Assembly (NCBI RefSeq): GCF_901933205.1
Contig: NC_044600.1
Coordinates: 5,618,501-5,682,500, forward strand
DNA: 64,000 nt
DNA from: Camarhynchus parvulus
Taxonomy: Eukaryota; Chordata; Aves; Passeriformes; Thraupidae
Direction: 5' to 3'
Numbering within the stretch: position 1 is the first letter of the stretch; every line of letters begins with the position of its first letter. Positions 33,045 through 44,577 of the stretch are shown here, in pieces. The notes below the pieces were generated by a model. The model searched no databases, was not told the origin of the DNA, and saw only the letters and a list, made by a program, of their open reading frames with translations. The translations under genes were made by a program, and so were the position numbers.

Positions 33045-33310
33045 TCAGCAGTGAGTCATGACTTTGTGTATAAGCTAAACATTGGAGCAGAATCATAAAT
33101 AAATAAAACTGCCTTCATAAACTGGAAATTAAACACATCCCGTCCTTGTTTGCGATGCACCATGATTCATGCTGCTGCTTCCTACTTCAAGGGTTATTTT
33201 AAACCAGGCTTTTCAGGCTCTTTGTGCCTTTTATCCATCCCTTGATTTGCCCTGCGCTGCTGCTCGAGGAACGTTGTTTGATATGATAACAAATTCCTCC
33301 CTCGTGTTCC
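33045..33310. promoter_or_regulatory. candidate conserved element with AP-1 site
   Basis: A consensus AP-1 site TGAGTCA at 33052-33058 is followed by GTATAAGCTAAACATTGG, CATAAATAAATAAAACTGCC, ACCATGATTCATGCTGC and TTTGATATGATAACAAATTCC (GATA-like). AT-rich and non-repetitive. Confidence 0.35.
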
Positions 33311-33579
33311 CTCTCCTCGAGTTGTGTCCTTGCAGGGCTGGTGGCAGTGGCAGGCGTGAAGGAGCTGCCCTGGAGGCCATGGGACATTCTGAGTTCACCA
33401 GGTCACCTCCCTCTCCACTCAGGGCTGAGGAAATGCTGCCTGGAGCAGGAGCCAGAGCTGGAATCTGCTCACACAGGGCTGGAAGTGCTGATCCCACCTA
33501 CTCCATTCCCCAGCCCCTCTCCCCTCCTCCCTATAGCAGCAGAATCTGAGCAGGCAAAGCTGGGTCAGGCACTTGATGA
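33311..33579. other. unique sequence, no gene seen
   Basis: Short GC-rich spacer before the CR1 copy, nothing recognised. Confidence 0.4.
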
Positions 33580-33800
33580 CAGAATAGAATCATGGAATTA
33601 CAAGATTCTTTGGGTTGGAAGTGGCCTTAAAGTTCATCCCAATCCACCCCCCTTCCACTCTCCCAGGTGGCTCCAAACCTCATCCAACCTGGCCTTGGAC
33701 ACTTCCAGGGATGGGGGAGCCACAGCTTCTCTGGACAGCCTGTGCCAGGGCCTCCCCACTCTCATCAAACCTTCTTCAAGATCAGACCTCATCAGCAATT
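33580..33800 (-). mobile_element. CR1 LINE 3' fragment
   Basis: Tail CAGAATAGAATCATGGAATT, then TTCTTTGGGTTGGAAGTGGC, CTCATCCAACCTGGCCTTGG, ACACTTCCAGGGATGGGGGA, CCACAGCTTCTCTGGACAGC. The central CCATGGGCAGGGAC block is deleted down to CCACCCCCCTTCCACTC. Confidence 0.9.
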
Positions 33801-34854
33801 ATTTTTTTCTCACCAGGATGGTTTCCAGCTGGATCAATTCCCGAGCCTGACTCCCGAGGAGCAGTGGGAGGAGCAGCTGAGATGCCACCACAGCAGATCT
33901 GTCACCCAAGGGAGAGGTGGGGAACAGCTCAAACTCTTCTGTACAAAGCCTGTGCTCAGCTGCTCTGGGATTCCTCCTGCCCCAAGATCCCTCCTGCCTG
34001 CATTGGACGTCCCCTGTAGAAGCATAAATCACTTACACATGCAGAGAGGTGAGAAGGTGCCTCGTACCCAATCTCCCCCATCCTCCTCCTCACTCCAAAT
34101 GGGATCTAGACACTGGATTAGACCAAAGAAGCCATTGCCACAGTGCCTGTCCCAAATTTTACATTTCAAGTGGGAGCTGGCTGATGCTCAGAGGCACCCA
34201 GCCCAAACTCATCCTGTTCTGCCCTCACAGCTGTCCCCCAGCTGAGCCCTGCAGCAGCAGTGACACCGCGGTGGAGGCATGGGAGGGATATTTTGGGATG
34301 TTTTGGATCCTAATCCTGCCCCACCAGCCCTGGCTCCGGGGTGTCTGTGGAGCTCTGGGCTCAGGCTGCTCCGAGGGCTCTCTGGGTGAATAGGTCACCT
34401 CAGGCATCTGGGGTCACCTTAGGGTTACCCTGCTCCTCATTTAGGCCAGGAAAAATAAGTCTGGCTCTGCCAGCCCCTGGGCTGTGAGGAGGAGTGGGCT
34501 GAGTGACCTGTGAGCCATTGGTGTCATTTTCCAGGTGGGATGTCCTTCTCTGCCGCTGCCTGGAAGGGTTTGGGCTGAGGCTGGGAAGAACCAGGCCGGA
34601 TTCTCCTCGTGGGTGGTGCCAGGAGCCTTGGTGCATCCCAGAGCATGAGCTGGGAAGACAGAAAGGGCCTGGACACTGCACACCTACCCTAATTCTTGTC
34701 CTCTAAATCCAGGTATCCCCTGAAATCCAGGTATTTCCTCCTGCTTGTACTGTATCCTAATCACAAAGCACTGGGTTCATCCCTTCCTTAACACTGAGCC
34801 AGATCCTGCCTGCGATTCCACTGTGTTCAGAAACCTCAGAGATTTCGGTGCAAA
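33801..34854. other. unique sequence, no gene seen
   Basis: No element recognised. Two AATCCAGGTAT words at 34709 and 34728 may be the decayed beginning of the following minisatellite. Confidence 0.4.
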
Positions 34855-34985
34855 AGGGTCCAGCTCCCCTTCCCCAGTGAAATACCTGCAGGTCCTCGCT
34901 CCAGCTCTCATTCTCCAGCTAAATCCTGCGGTTCCCAGCTCCAACTCTCCCTCTCCAGTGAAATACCTGTGATTCCCTGTCTTGG
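34855..34985. repeat. 41-bp degenerate minisatellite, 3 copies
   Basis: CCAGTGAAATACCTGCAGGT, CCAGCTAAATCCTGCGGTTC and CCAGTGAAATACCTGTGATT recur at 34874, 34915 and 34955, linked by CCAGCTCCAACTCTCCCTCT-like spacers. On the minus strand the copies read as 'RYFTGEGELELGTA' repeats, again a by-product of the tandem array. Confidence 0.82.
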
Positions 34986-35326
34986 CAGAGCTCAGCTGCT
35001 GGATCTGCTCCCTCCAAACCAGGCTGGAACACGTCAAACAGGAACGTTAACTGTTTCTCCAGCTGTCTGGAGCTCTCGATCCATAAAACACATGCTGACG
35101 TTGAACCTCCCCACCTCGCCAAGGAGATGCCAGTGATGCTGGGATTGCTGGGTTGCTTGGTTTTTTTTTCTTTTCCTTTTTAATGATTTTTAGAACTTGG
35201 AGGAAATCCTTGCCAGTGGTGATTCTCCTGCAGGTTGGGTGGGTGTCACTCCTTGGCAAAGGTAGGACCAGGCAAGTGAGACCATTGCCAGCACAGCTCC
35301 AGCAGGTGCCACCCTGGAGGCAGAAG
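34986..35326. other. unique sequence, no gene seen
   Basis: A pyrimidine-rich TTTTTTTTTCTTTTCC run lies near 35160. Nothing else is recognised. Confidence 0.4.
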
Positions 35327-35527
35327 TCACAGAATCCCAGAATGGTTTGGGTTAGAAAAGACCTTATAGATCATCCAGTGCCACTCCTTGCCATGGGCAA
35401 GGACGCCTTCCACCATCCCAGGCTGCTCCAGGACCTGTCCAACCTGGTCTGGGACAATTCCAGGGATGGAGCAGCCACAGCTTCTCTGGGAAAACCATTC
35501 CAAGGCCTTCCTACCCTCCCAGACTCC
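35327..35527 (-). mobile_element. CR1 LINE 3' fragment
   Basis: TCACAGAATCCCAGAATGG, TTTGGGTTAGAAAAGACC, TCCTTGCCATGGGCAAGGAC, CCACCATCCCAGGCTGCTCC, CCACAGCTTCTCTGGGAAAA. Substitutions in CATGGGCAAGG are compensated, so the small hairpin of the CR1 3' end is kept. Confidence 0.93.
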
Positions 35528-38500
35528 AGATGGGGAGGTGGAACAGCCCCAGACTTTGGAGTCAGCTCTGTCTGTTCCCTGCAGCAGCGCTGAGATGCTT
35601 GAAGACCCCAGTCCATGCCAGTTGGTCCCAATTTTGGGTGGAATGGTGCATTAAATGGGCCAGTCTGAAACCAATTTGAGTCCATCTTTGAACCCGATTC
35701 CTCCCTGAGATTGTTTGGGATAGACCTGATCCTAAAGGGAGCAGCAGACAGAGCAGACTAAACATGCAATATTAAATAGCAAGTGCTAATATGAGAGCCA
35801 TTAAACACGAGCCCTCTCCTGCCTCTGGAGCAGCTGGAACTGGGGCTGCTCTCCCACTGACAGACCCTGGTGCTACCGAAACCGGGCCGGCCGCACGTGG
35901 AGGGATCAAATTGCTGGAATGAGGGAGAAATTCCTGTTTCCTGCTGCCAATCTTTCTGCCGTTCCATCCCCTGCCCCTGCTCTCAGCCAGGGTCCTTTTC
36001 CCCTGGCACATGTGGGAAGGGGAAGTGTGGCTGTCCAGCTCCTGGCTCTGGGAAGGTTGGCAGGGAGGCTTCTCCTCCAGCCTGCTGGAAAATTAGAGAA
36101 ATTTTTTTTTGTTTTGTTTTGGGATGAATCCAAGAGGTTTTGATGTCCTGGGAGGGATCTGCTGGCCTTGCAAAAACTTCTCTCCTCCCCTCTCTCTCTC
36201 TCTCCCAGCACTGGGATAAATCCAAGAGAGGGTTCCTGGATGGTCACAGTGATGGGGAGTGGATGCAGAGCACCCGGGCTCAGGCCAGAGGTTTTCCAGC
36301 TGTGCTGAGAACAGCAGGGACAGGGAGGTGTTGGTGCAGGAAATCACCTGGAGCAGCCTGAAAGAAAAGCCCCCGAGCTGGATCCCTCTTTGCTCCATGA
36401 TTGCCCTGCACTTCTTTCCCATTTCACTCTCCCTCTGGGTGAAATTCCAGGAGAAACTGGGCAACCACCAATAGCCAAGTTCCCCATGGGCTGTGTGGGC
36501 TGCAACAGTGAAGGAATGAGAGAAATCCTGACCCCATCCCTGACCCCTGAGCACGATCCCCACCCCATTGTCAGCAGCAGTTGTGGTCTCAGATCCTTGC
36601 CCTTATCTGCTGAGCTGTTCCCCTTTCCTGGAGCCTCTTGATTATCACTTCGGAGCAAACCTTCCACTTGACTTAACACTAACCCACGTCCCATCCACAT
36701 ATCTGTCATTCCTTACAAATGAGCTGGGGACATGGATGGATGGAGAGCCTGTCAGCCTTTCAGCCCTTCCCCTTTTGGGATCCCTCCTGGGAATGGAGGT
36801 GAGGCCCTTCCTGGTGCTCCTGATCCATGCTCCCTCTGCTTCCTCCATCTCCTCCGTGAGGTTCTGGAAAACATCCTTTCTCCTTTCCTCTCTCTCTCTC
36901 ATTGAAGGGATTTTTTTGGTGTTTCAGTGAGGCAGCATCCTGAGGAACCAACATCCCAGCTCTGCAGAGGTGAAGAGTCTTCCCATGTCCTGCATCCCGA
37001 AAGATGGCACAGCCTGACTCCCCAAAGGGGCTCCTGCTGGCCCAGGAAGCACCAGCCCCCAGGGCAGAGGTGACCTGTGCTGGGACAGGAGGGGCAGAGC
37101 CGCTCCAAGCCCTCCAGGGCCCAGCTCCAGCATCCCTCTGCCTGCTCCATGGATTTCAGCTTAGGTACAAAACCACGGGAAGGCAGCTGGATGATGGATT
37201 TGTCAAAGGGTTTTCATGAGAAAACCTCCAAACTCTGGGTTCTGGTTCTGCTTTTCCAGCAGTGCAGCCTTCTGAGCAGAGGCTTCAAATCCTCCTGGAA
37301 GCATTCCCGTGGCCCAGCAATTCCCCCAGACTGGCATTGTCAGGGATTCTTTTGTTTTGAGCTTCTCCAGTTCCTGCAGCCCCTGGAGCGCCTGAGCACC
37401 AGCCCCTGAGTGCCTGCCATGGGAGCCTTGTTCCTGTGTCACTGAGTGCTGGAAGTGCTCGGGAGGCTGAGGAAAGTGAGGAATGGTCTGGGATGATCCC
37501 ATGCAGAGAGGCCCTGCACTGATCCCAGAGTTATTAGGGCTGGAAGAAAGCTCCCCCAGCTCACCTGCTCCACTTTATCCTGCACATCAGGCTGGTAAAC
37601 CATCCCTGTCAGATGTGTGCTTAGCCTTATCCTTGGATATCTCCTGGGAAAGCAATTCCGCAGCGTTCCACTGGCTGAACTCTTGTCAGAGCTATGAAGG
37701 TTTCCCTGATGTTTAACTTTCATTTTCTCCACTGCAACATAACCCCATTATGAGGCTTTGAGCTCCTGGATGGCGCCTTCTCCCTAAGCCCCCATTTCGA
37801 GGAGCTGGGATGAACTGACTCCCCCTTGGCTCTGACACAGTTCCAGCCAATTCCCTTTAATTTGAGTTAAGGTAGGCAGAGTTTATGGGATCAGAGCAGG
37901 TTTTAAATGGGCTTAGGCAACGCTCAAATGTCCTCTTGTGAGATGAGCTGGGCTGTGGAGCTGCTGCCTTGGCTGTGTCTTGTCCACCTGGCTTGGGAAT
38001 GAGGAGGGAGTGACCCCTCTGAAGGGCAGATGGGCACTCAGGGGGTCAGCAGGCCTGTGGGGAAGAGCAACAGTGGGGAAATGAGGTCTCAGTGGGATTT
38101 GAGGGTCCTGCCTGGGGGTCCCTGCCCTCTGTCTCCTCTGCACCAGCTCCCATCCCTGTGGGCACCCAGTGACTGGAGTGGGTGGGATGTGCAGGGACAC
38201 CCCCATTTCCTGCCTGGAGATAGGAGAATATGCTAGATCTCAGCTATCTTCCTTCAAAACCCCCTTTTTGGGCTCTTCCCAGCCCTGGCACATCCCAGGC
38301 TGCTGAGGAGGAGCGCAGGGGCAGGCAGGGGCTGCCTGGAGTGGGGATGAGGGGAGGGTGGGAGCTGCACTGCCCAAACTCATCCCCTATGTCAGATGAG
38401 CTGGGACAGCTCCTGCAATCCAAACCAGAGAGAGGAGACTGGAATGGAGCAGGGAAATGAGGAAATTCCAAACTCTCCTGAGATGAAAAACAGTGAGGAG

Positions 38501-38919
38501 GGGTTTTTGGCAAATGAAGCAGTTCCCAATGGCTGCATTTTGACAAGGATCCTCAAAGCACTTGGAAGCACTTCCATGTGAGGACAAGGTGGAACTCAAG
38601 GCACCAACCTCCAGTTATTAACACGACTGTAGGATGAAGTAGGTCGATCCCCCCTGCCTGGTCCTGGAGGGGCTGAACTCATTTCCTGCCATCCCAGAGG
38701 TTATCAGAGATGGGGAGAGTGGGATGCAGGGATAGCACAGGGCAGAAACAGTGCTGGAATCCACCAGGTATGGTTGGAAAAGCGTGGGAGTGGGGAGCAT
38801 GGGAAGGCAATGCCAGCAGGGCTGGGAGGGCAATTCTCTCCTTCCACCCACGGGCTCTCTTAAGCCCTCACCTGTCAATCATTCCCTTATTCCCATGAAT
38901 CCTAAATCCACTTGCAGCT
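35528..38919. other. unique sequence, no gene seen
   Basis: A 3.4-kb stretch without a recognised transposon. A (CT)n run lies at about 36186-36205 and a second short one at 36887-36900. CCGGGCCGGCCGCACG near 35882 is a tiny CpG cluster. Frames of 100-156 residues occur in all directions with no domain. Confidence 0.4.
36186..36205. repeat. (CT)n short dinucleotide repeat
   Basis: CCTCTCTCTCTCTCTCCC run, directly followed by CAGCACTGGG. It resembles a polypyrimidine tract but no exon can be defined behind it. Confidence 0.75.
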
Positions 38920-39170
38920 CCTTTCAATAAAGCAGGAACACGCACCTTCCCGGAGTGAAACATATTAGAGCAGTTTGTCACCGCCTCATCCAGGAGGGAT
39001 TAATTCCCAAATCATTTCCTGACATGTTTTATCGGCACTTATTAAAGCAGGAGCAGCGTTGGGCAATCCTTGGATAAACGGAGCCATAATTTAACACCTC
39101 CTCCGTCCTATTAGTGAGGAGCAGGATTTATTTTCTCAGTGCAGCTTTAATTATGGAGAACACACGCAGG
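38920..39170. promoter_or_regulatory. AT-rich candidate conserved non-coding element
   Basis: GTGAAACATATTAGAGCAG, GGGATTAATTCCCAAATC (an inverted GGGATTAATTCCC), GTTTTATCGGCACTTATTAA, GCCATAATTTAACACC and CTTTAATTATGG occur within 200 bases. GGGATTAATTCCC is a near-perfect palindrome around TTAA. Confidence 0.38.
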
Positions 39171-40747
39171 GGATGGAGCTGGCTGGATCCTGGAGGTTAA
39201 GGATGAATCCTGTGGAGAGCCCTAGGGCAAGGCACAGGATCTTCCCAGAGCTGCTGATTCACCTGTGGCTGGCGCGGCTGGCTCCAGGTCTGCAATGTCA
39301 CCTTGGGATCTGGCCCTCCCAAAGGTTGTTGTGGTGTTGTAGGGAGATGTGGAGCACTGGGAATGCCAAGGCTGGCTGGATGCCTGGCTCCCGTGCCTTG
39401 GGGGAAGCTGAGTTCTCCTGGCTCCCCATCGCTGCACACTTTCCCAGTGGAAAAGGAATGCAGCCCCAAATCGCTGCTCAGCTGAGCAACTCGGAGTTGC
39501 CTGACTGGGTTCCCTGGAATTTGGCCATTTGTGGCTCACTGGACTGAGAAAACTGGGAAAATCTGTGCTACCTCCAGCCCTGCTGAGGCTGGAATCCTTC
39601 CCTCAGTCTCTGCTCTTCCCAGTTGCTTTGAGTGCTTCCAGTGCAGCTGGGAATTCTGCAAAATCACCAAAGGGTCCAGCACTGCTGGCTCCAGACTCAG
39701 CTCAGAGGGCTACCAGAGCACTTGGAATCCCAGGGATTGGCATTCCAGGTGGTTCCACGGGAGCAGGGCTCTCTGCTCCTGCAGCCTGTGTCCCTGGGGC
39801 AGAGCCAGCTGTGATCCCAGCCTGTGGGGATGCTGGAAAACAGCACCAGGGAGGTAGAGAAACCCCAGGAACTGACCCAGGGCCTTCTGGAAAAGCTGGA
39901 TCCCTCCTCCCACGGTGGGAGTTAATGACTCTCCTGGCAAATATCACCGGGAGCTTGTCAGGAATCCTCACGTTCCCCCGAGCTCCGCCGTGTTCCTGCT
40001 CTTTTCCATGAATTTATATTCGGCTCTGGAAATTGTCTTTTAATTTCTGCACCTTTGTTCTCTGGCTGGGGGGTCTGGGGGCTGCCTCCTTCTCCTCAGT
40101 CACATGCTGGTGAGGCAGGGATGTGTCCAGTGGCTCTGGGAATGGGGATGCAGAATCCAGGCCCTTGGAACAGCTGAGGACCAGTTCTTGCTGCCACCTC
40201 TCCAGGGAAAGCTCCAGGGACGCTTGGCCCTGGTGCCAAGGGATGCAGGAAAGCTGTCCCTGTGGAAGGGCTGGGATGCTGGAGCAGCAAGGGGTTGGGA
40301 TGCTCCCCAAGGATCCCTGCAAGCTGCCAAGAGAAACCAGCTGGATGCATCCACTGCTCCCTTGCAGCCACTGCCATTCCAGGCCCAATCACGGATCAGG
40401 AGAAATAATAATCCCTTATTAAACTCCAAATTCCAGAGCAGTTTGGGGCAGGGAAGGAGTGCAGAGGGAGGAGATGCTGGAACACCTCGGGCTGATGTCA
40501 TTCCTTGCAGTTGAGAGCAGGAGAAACACAATCCAGTTCTGTTCCCCCCCTGCAGAACAACAGGGAAAATCCCCAAGGGAAGATTGGAAAAAGGGAAACA
40601 ACAACAACCAACCCAAAGACCTCCAGACTGAGAGAGGAGGGGGAAAATAATAAAAGAAAGAAAAAAAAAAAAAAGGCCAGACAAACACATCCCTCTGAAG
40701 TGTCCCCTCAGTGTGGAACAGTTTTCCTCTTCCCCCACTTCCCCCAG
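39171..40747. other. unique sequence, no gene seen
   Basis: No transposon recognised. 40005-40050 is AT-rich. 40620-40676 is purine-rich, ending in a 15-base A run at about 40660-40674. Confidence 0.4.
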
Positions 40748-40833
40748 CCCCAGCTGGGCTCCTGAAGCCATAAAATCCAAGTTTGTGCCGTGTTCAATCG
40801 ATTATTCCCCGAACGCCCCTGCTTTGGAGACAG
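40748..40833 (+). other. candidate exon A (86 nt, splice-framed)
   Basis: Preceded by a polypyrimidine tract and acceptor (TTTTCCTCTTCCCCCACTTC ending CCCCCAG) and followed by CAG/GTAATT. One of three frames is open throughout, entering after one base and leaving one base, and reads SWAPEAIKSKFVPCSIDYSP and so on. Only splice-like edges support it; there is no recognised domain, and it could equally be a conserved non-coding block. Confidence 0.2.
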
Positions 40834-40983
40834 GTAATTCATTTCAGCCCCTCCATGGCTATATGCAAAGAACAAAAAAAAAAAAATCCCCTTTCCCTTT
40901 TCCTTTCTTCCCATGCTGCTTCCAGCCCTTTCTCTGCCCCTTTGTTCCCTCCTCCCCCTCTCCCCCCTTCTCCGTGCCCCCAG

Positions 40984-41039
40984 ACACGAGTGATTCCCAG
41001 GGAAAGGTGCAGCCATTCCCACAGTGAAACCCAAGGCAG
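40984..41039 (+). other. candidate exon B (56 nt, splice-framed)
   Basis: A very strong pyrimidine tract (CCTTTGTTCCCTCCTCCCCC through CCCCCAG) precedes it, and a GGCAG/GTAATG donor follows. Only one frame is open (TRVIPRERCSHSHSETQG). If spliced to the 86-nt candidate upstream, the phases do not keep an open frame, so a coding pair is unlikely; a non-coding transcript or chance remain possible. Confidence 0.2.
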
Positions 41040-41364
41040 GTAATGACTTTCTCACCCCATCCATACTGCTCCAGAAACTCCTGCCCCTCCAGCTGCATCC
41101 CTTTATTTCCGAGAGGCCAGCGGGAGGGGGGATGTGCCAGCCCCCTGCGATTCCCTCTCCTCCAAGGACTCTCCATAAAAAGTAAAGGAGGAAGATATAA
41201 AGGGAGCAAGTGTTTGCAGGGATAGAGTTTCCATGAGGTGCAGTGGTTGGGAAGCAGAGGCTCCTTGGTGTCAGGGAAGGAGCAGGTTCCTGACGCCCCG
41301 CCGTGCTCTCCATATGGGATCTGCAGGCAGCATGGCTCATTTGCTGCTGCCAGCTCTGGGGAAA
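41040..41364. other. unique sequence, no gene seen
   Basis: Short spacer without recognised features, leading into a CR1 copy. Confidence 0.4.
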
Positions 41365-41652
41365 ACATCATGAAATCATCATGGAATGGGTCATGTCAGA
41401 AAAAAACCTTAAAGCTCATCTCATTCCCACCTCCTGCTGTGGAGGGACACCTTCCACTTGCCCAGGTGGCTCCAAGCTCCATCCAACCTGGACTTGGACA
41501 CTTCCAGGCAGCCACAGCTTCTCTGGACACTGTGCCACAGCCTCCCCACTCCCACAGGGAACAAATTCTTCCCAATATCCAATCTAAATATCCTCTTTTA
41601 GTTTAAAACTATTCCCCCTTTAGTTTAAAACTATTCTGCCCATGTAAAAAGT
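41365..41652 (-). mobile_element. CR1 LINE 3' fragment with internal 22-bp duplication
   Basis: Plus-strand text runs from ATGAAATCATCATGG through CTTAAAGCTCATCTC, GGACACTTCCAGGCAGCCAC, CTTCCCAATATCCAATCTAA to TTTTAGTTTAAAACTATTCC and CATGTAAAAAGT. The TTTAGTTTAAAACTATTC segment is present twice in tandem (about 41599-41636). It extends further 5' than most copies. Confidence 0.92.
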
Positions 41653-43849
41653 TGAGAAAGGAGGAGCTGGATTGGGCACCCACTGGAGTTTGGCACTTCC
41701 CTGGGAAGCCTGGGCTGCTCATGGTCCCAGGCCCAGCTCAGCCCAGGCCCAGCTGCTGTGTCCAGCTTTGTGCCAGCTGCTCTCCCTGCCCTCAGAACAG
41801 CCACACCTCAGGGCCAAGGTCTGGAATGGGGACGTGCAGATTTAGGGCCTGGCATCTGGAAGGAAACTAAGGTTTGTTGGGATCTGGTCTGTTCCAGCTC
41901 CTGGAAGAGCAGAGCTCTGGCAGCCCAGGGCTCCTCTCCTCCCTCACCAAGCAGGGTCATGGCCAAGGGCTGCTCCTGACCCTGGGACAGGACAGCCTGG
42001 GTCAGATGCTCCTGTGAGCAGGGGCACCCCAGTCTGTGTTCCCAGCTCTCTGTCACTCCCTGTGAATGATCTTCACAGAGCTCTGGAAATCTGAGTGCGG
42101 AGGAGCCGCTTTGGAGGGCTCTGGAACACGGTTTATGGGATTACACCTGGGCTCACCTGACTTCACAAGGGTTTTCTTCCTAATGCCTGCTGGCTTCCCG
42201 AGAAAAGAGGAGATTACCCAGCACTGACAGCTTTGCTGGCAAAGCCTCCTGCACTGAGAGACTCCTCCATGAGAACAGGGGGTGCACGTGCTGCCAGCCC
42301 ACAGCCCTGGGCTGGGAATTCAAGCACGAGCATGTTTCTATCTGAGGAATCTAGGGGCAGCAGGAATATTTTGATCACCAAGCCCTAAATATGTTTTGAG
42401 GTGATTCAGCCCAAGGTCAAAGCTCATCACTTCCCTGTTCTCCTCCAAAGAACTGCTCCTGGATCAAAGCCTGCCTGACCCTTTTCCATGTGCTCCACGT
42501 TTTCAAATTCCCTACCCTGCTCCAGCAGCCCTGGGCCACTGTCACAGACCTCCCACTTCCCAAAGAATCCCAGCAAAGCTGGGCCAGAGGAGCAGCTCCA
42601 ATCCTGGTTTAACTGGGAATGAGGAGCCCATGGCAGAGCTGGCAGCAGCATTTCCATTTCCCAGAGCCTGGGGTGGCTCTGCAAGGCTCAGTGGCCACTG
42701 GACTTTGAAGGGTCCCTGGTCTCTGTTGCTCAGGAGCCATCCCAGCTCTTGCTGGATTTCCTCTCCTGTGCTCCTGGAAATCTGCAGCAGCTCTGCCCGA
42801 GGCGAATTCCCACCCAGCTAAACAGGGATGCTGAGGAAGGAGCTGGCACCCTCTGAAGCAGCCCTTGAGGAAAAAGGGAACGTTGTTGACAGTTCTGAGG
42901 ATGCCTGGCTCCCACACACTGCTCCTCCTGATTAGCTTTGAAACATATTTAATCTGGGGGATTCAGTTGATTCCTGTAGAAATCCCTCCTGCCTGGTGCG
43001 GGGAGAGCTGCGCCACTCCCAGCCCTGAGGATCCCTGTCCCTGTCCTCCCCACACACCAGGATATCCATGGGAAGGCCACCAGAGGAGGAGCTGTGGCTC
43101 TGGCTCTGCCCACAGGCACGTGTGGGTCACACTCAGCGTTCCCTGTCCTGTGTGGGGGAAAGGAGTGGGAGCTCCCTTCTGGCAGCAGCAAAAGCTCGAT
43201 CGGCGTGGAGCTCAGGGAATAAATCCCACTGCAGAATTCACCAAAGGCTTTCCTGCTCCCAGCAGCTCCCAATTCCTGCTTGTGTTGAATGGAATGAGGA
43301 CAGGTCTGAGTGTTCCTCATGGTTGGGTTACTGAGGGGGGTTCTGTTTTCCAATGGGATGAGTTAAACACCACTGTGGACCCCAAGGTCTGGCTCCTACA
43401 AGGACTAAAGTGGGATGGGCTGGTCCTACTTTATTTTTTCTAACACTGAGCGTTTTCTCTACCAGCTGCACATAACAAAAGCATTAACTAGGCAAAGAAA
43501 AATGGCCTGGTGGTGTCAGGAACAGGAATTTCCTATCCCCTGAACAGTGTGGAGCTGGGCCTCGGCCTGGGCTGCAGCTCCTTCCTTGCAGTGACCTGTG
43601 TGACAGCTCTGCCGGGCTGTGGGGTCCCCTCTTGCCATCCCACAGTCCCATATCCCTGGTCCCAGCCACCATCCTGGATCAGCCGCTGCCAGTGAGCTGG
43701 GATGCTCAGTTTGGCTCAGCTCAGCTCAGCTCATTCAATGATAATTTCCCGTGAGGAGCTCCCAGCTCTCCCATTTCTCTTCCCACCAGCCCAGCCTTTG
43801 GCTTAGACTTGCAAATGACAAATTAGGCTTTTCCCTCTAATTCCAGCTT
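41653..43849. other. unique sequence, no gene seen
   Basis: A 2.2-kb region without recognised transposons. 43440-43505 is mildly AT-rich. A CAGCT pentamer run (GGCTCAGCTCAGCTCAGCTC) lies at about 43713-43733. Confidence 0.4.
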
Positions 43850-44112
43850 CCCTGGCATCCTCCACCGGCGCAGAAAGCAGCAGGATCTGAGCAGGCAGCG
43901 GGAGGTCGGCGTCTCCTCTGCTCCGGCTCCCTCCCCCTGCTTTAATTGCAGCCTAACGTGTGTTTGAGGTGTATTAAACACACAAATTATCCTGCAAAGC
44001 CTCGGGAAGTGCTGCTTCCCCAGGCCTCTAATGGGAGCTGACAGAGCGACCAGAGGAGCTGTTAACGGCACGGCTTTGTCTGGAATGGCCCTGGAGAAAG
44101 ATCCCCGTGCGA

Positions 44113-44146
44113 GGCTGGCACCGGGGCTGGCACCGGGGCTGGCACC
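44113..44146. repeat. 12-bp tandem repeat, 3 copies
   Basis: GGCTGGCACCGG repeats three times with only a final-base change. On the plus strand it reads as Leu-Ala-Pro-Gly repeats. Confidence 0.9.
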
Positions 44147-44479
44147 GTGTCCCCCCATCGTCCTGGCCGTGGTGTCCCTGCGCTGGGGCATCGCGCAGAA
44201 CCAGGGACGCTTGGCCAAGGCTCCCGCAGCTGCACCTGCGCTGCCGCTGGAGCGCTGCTGATGGATTGGAGGCAGTTCAGAGGAGAAGCAGGAGCACAAT
44301 CAGGGAGCTGCAGGGCAGGATTTGTACGGCGGCTTGAAAGGGGCGGCGTGACGGCAACGAGAACGAGCACTCGAGCACGCTGAGATTTAATCTCGAGCTC
44401 AGACAAAGCTGACGCGGAGCAGGAGCAGATCGAACACTCTTAGGAGGGAAAATCCACCTCCATCCGCAGCGGGAATGAC

Positions 44480-44577
44480 AGAGCCATCGGAAGTCTCCTC
44501 CGGGATTGATGGAGAACCATCGGGAGCATCCTCCAGGAAGGATGGAGAGCCACCGGGAGCCTCCTCCGGGCTCAAAC
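44480..44577. repeat. 33-bp tandem repeat, 3 copies
   Basis: AGCCATCGGAAGTCTCCTCC, AACCATCGGGAGCATCCTCC and AGCCACCGGGAGCCTCCTCC recur at exactly 33-bp spacing (CCATCGG/CCACCGG at 44484, 44517, 44550). On the minus strand an open frame of 132 residues (44277-44675) carries three 11-residue repeats of type 'PGG.SRWLSI'. Confidence 0.9.

Noticed and set aside
32249..33061. 270-residue plus-strand open frame, longest outside major repeats
   Set aside because: No domain, overlapped by long antisense frames, crosses an AT-rich island and a 17-bp tandem repeat; composition is typical of GC-rich non-coding DNA.
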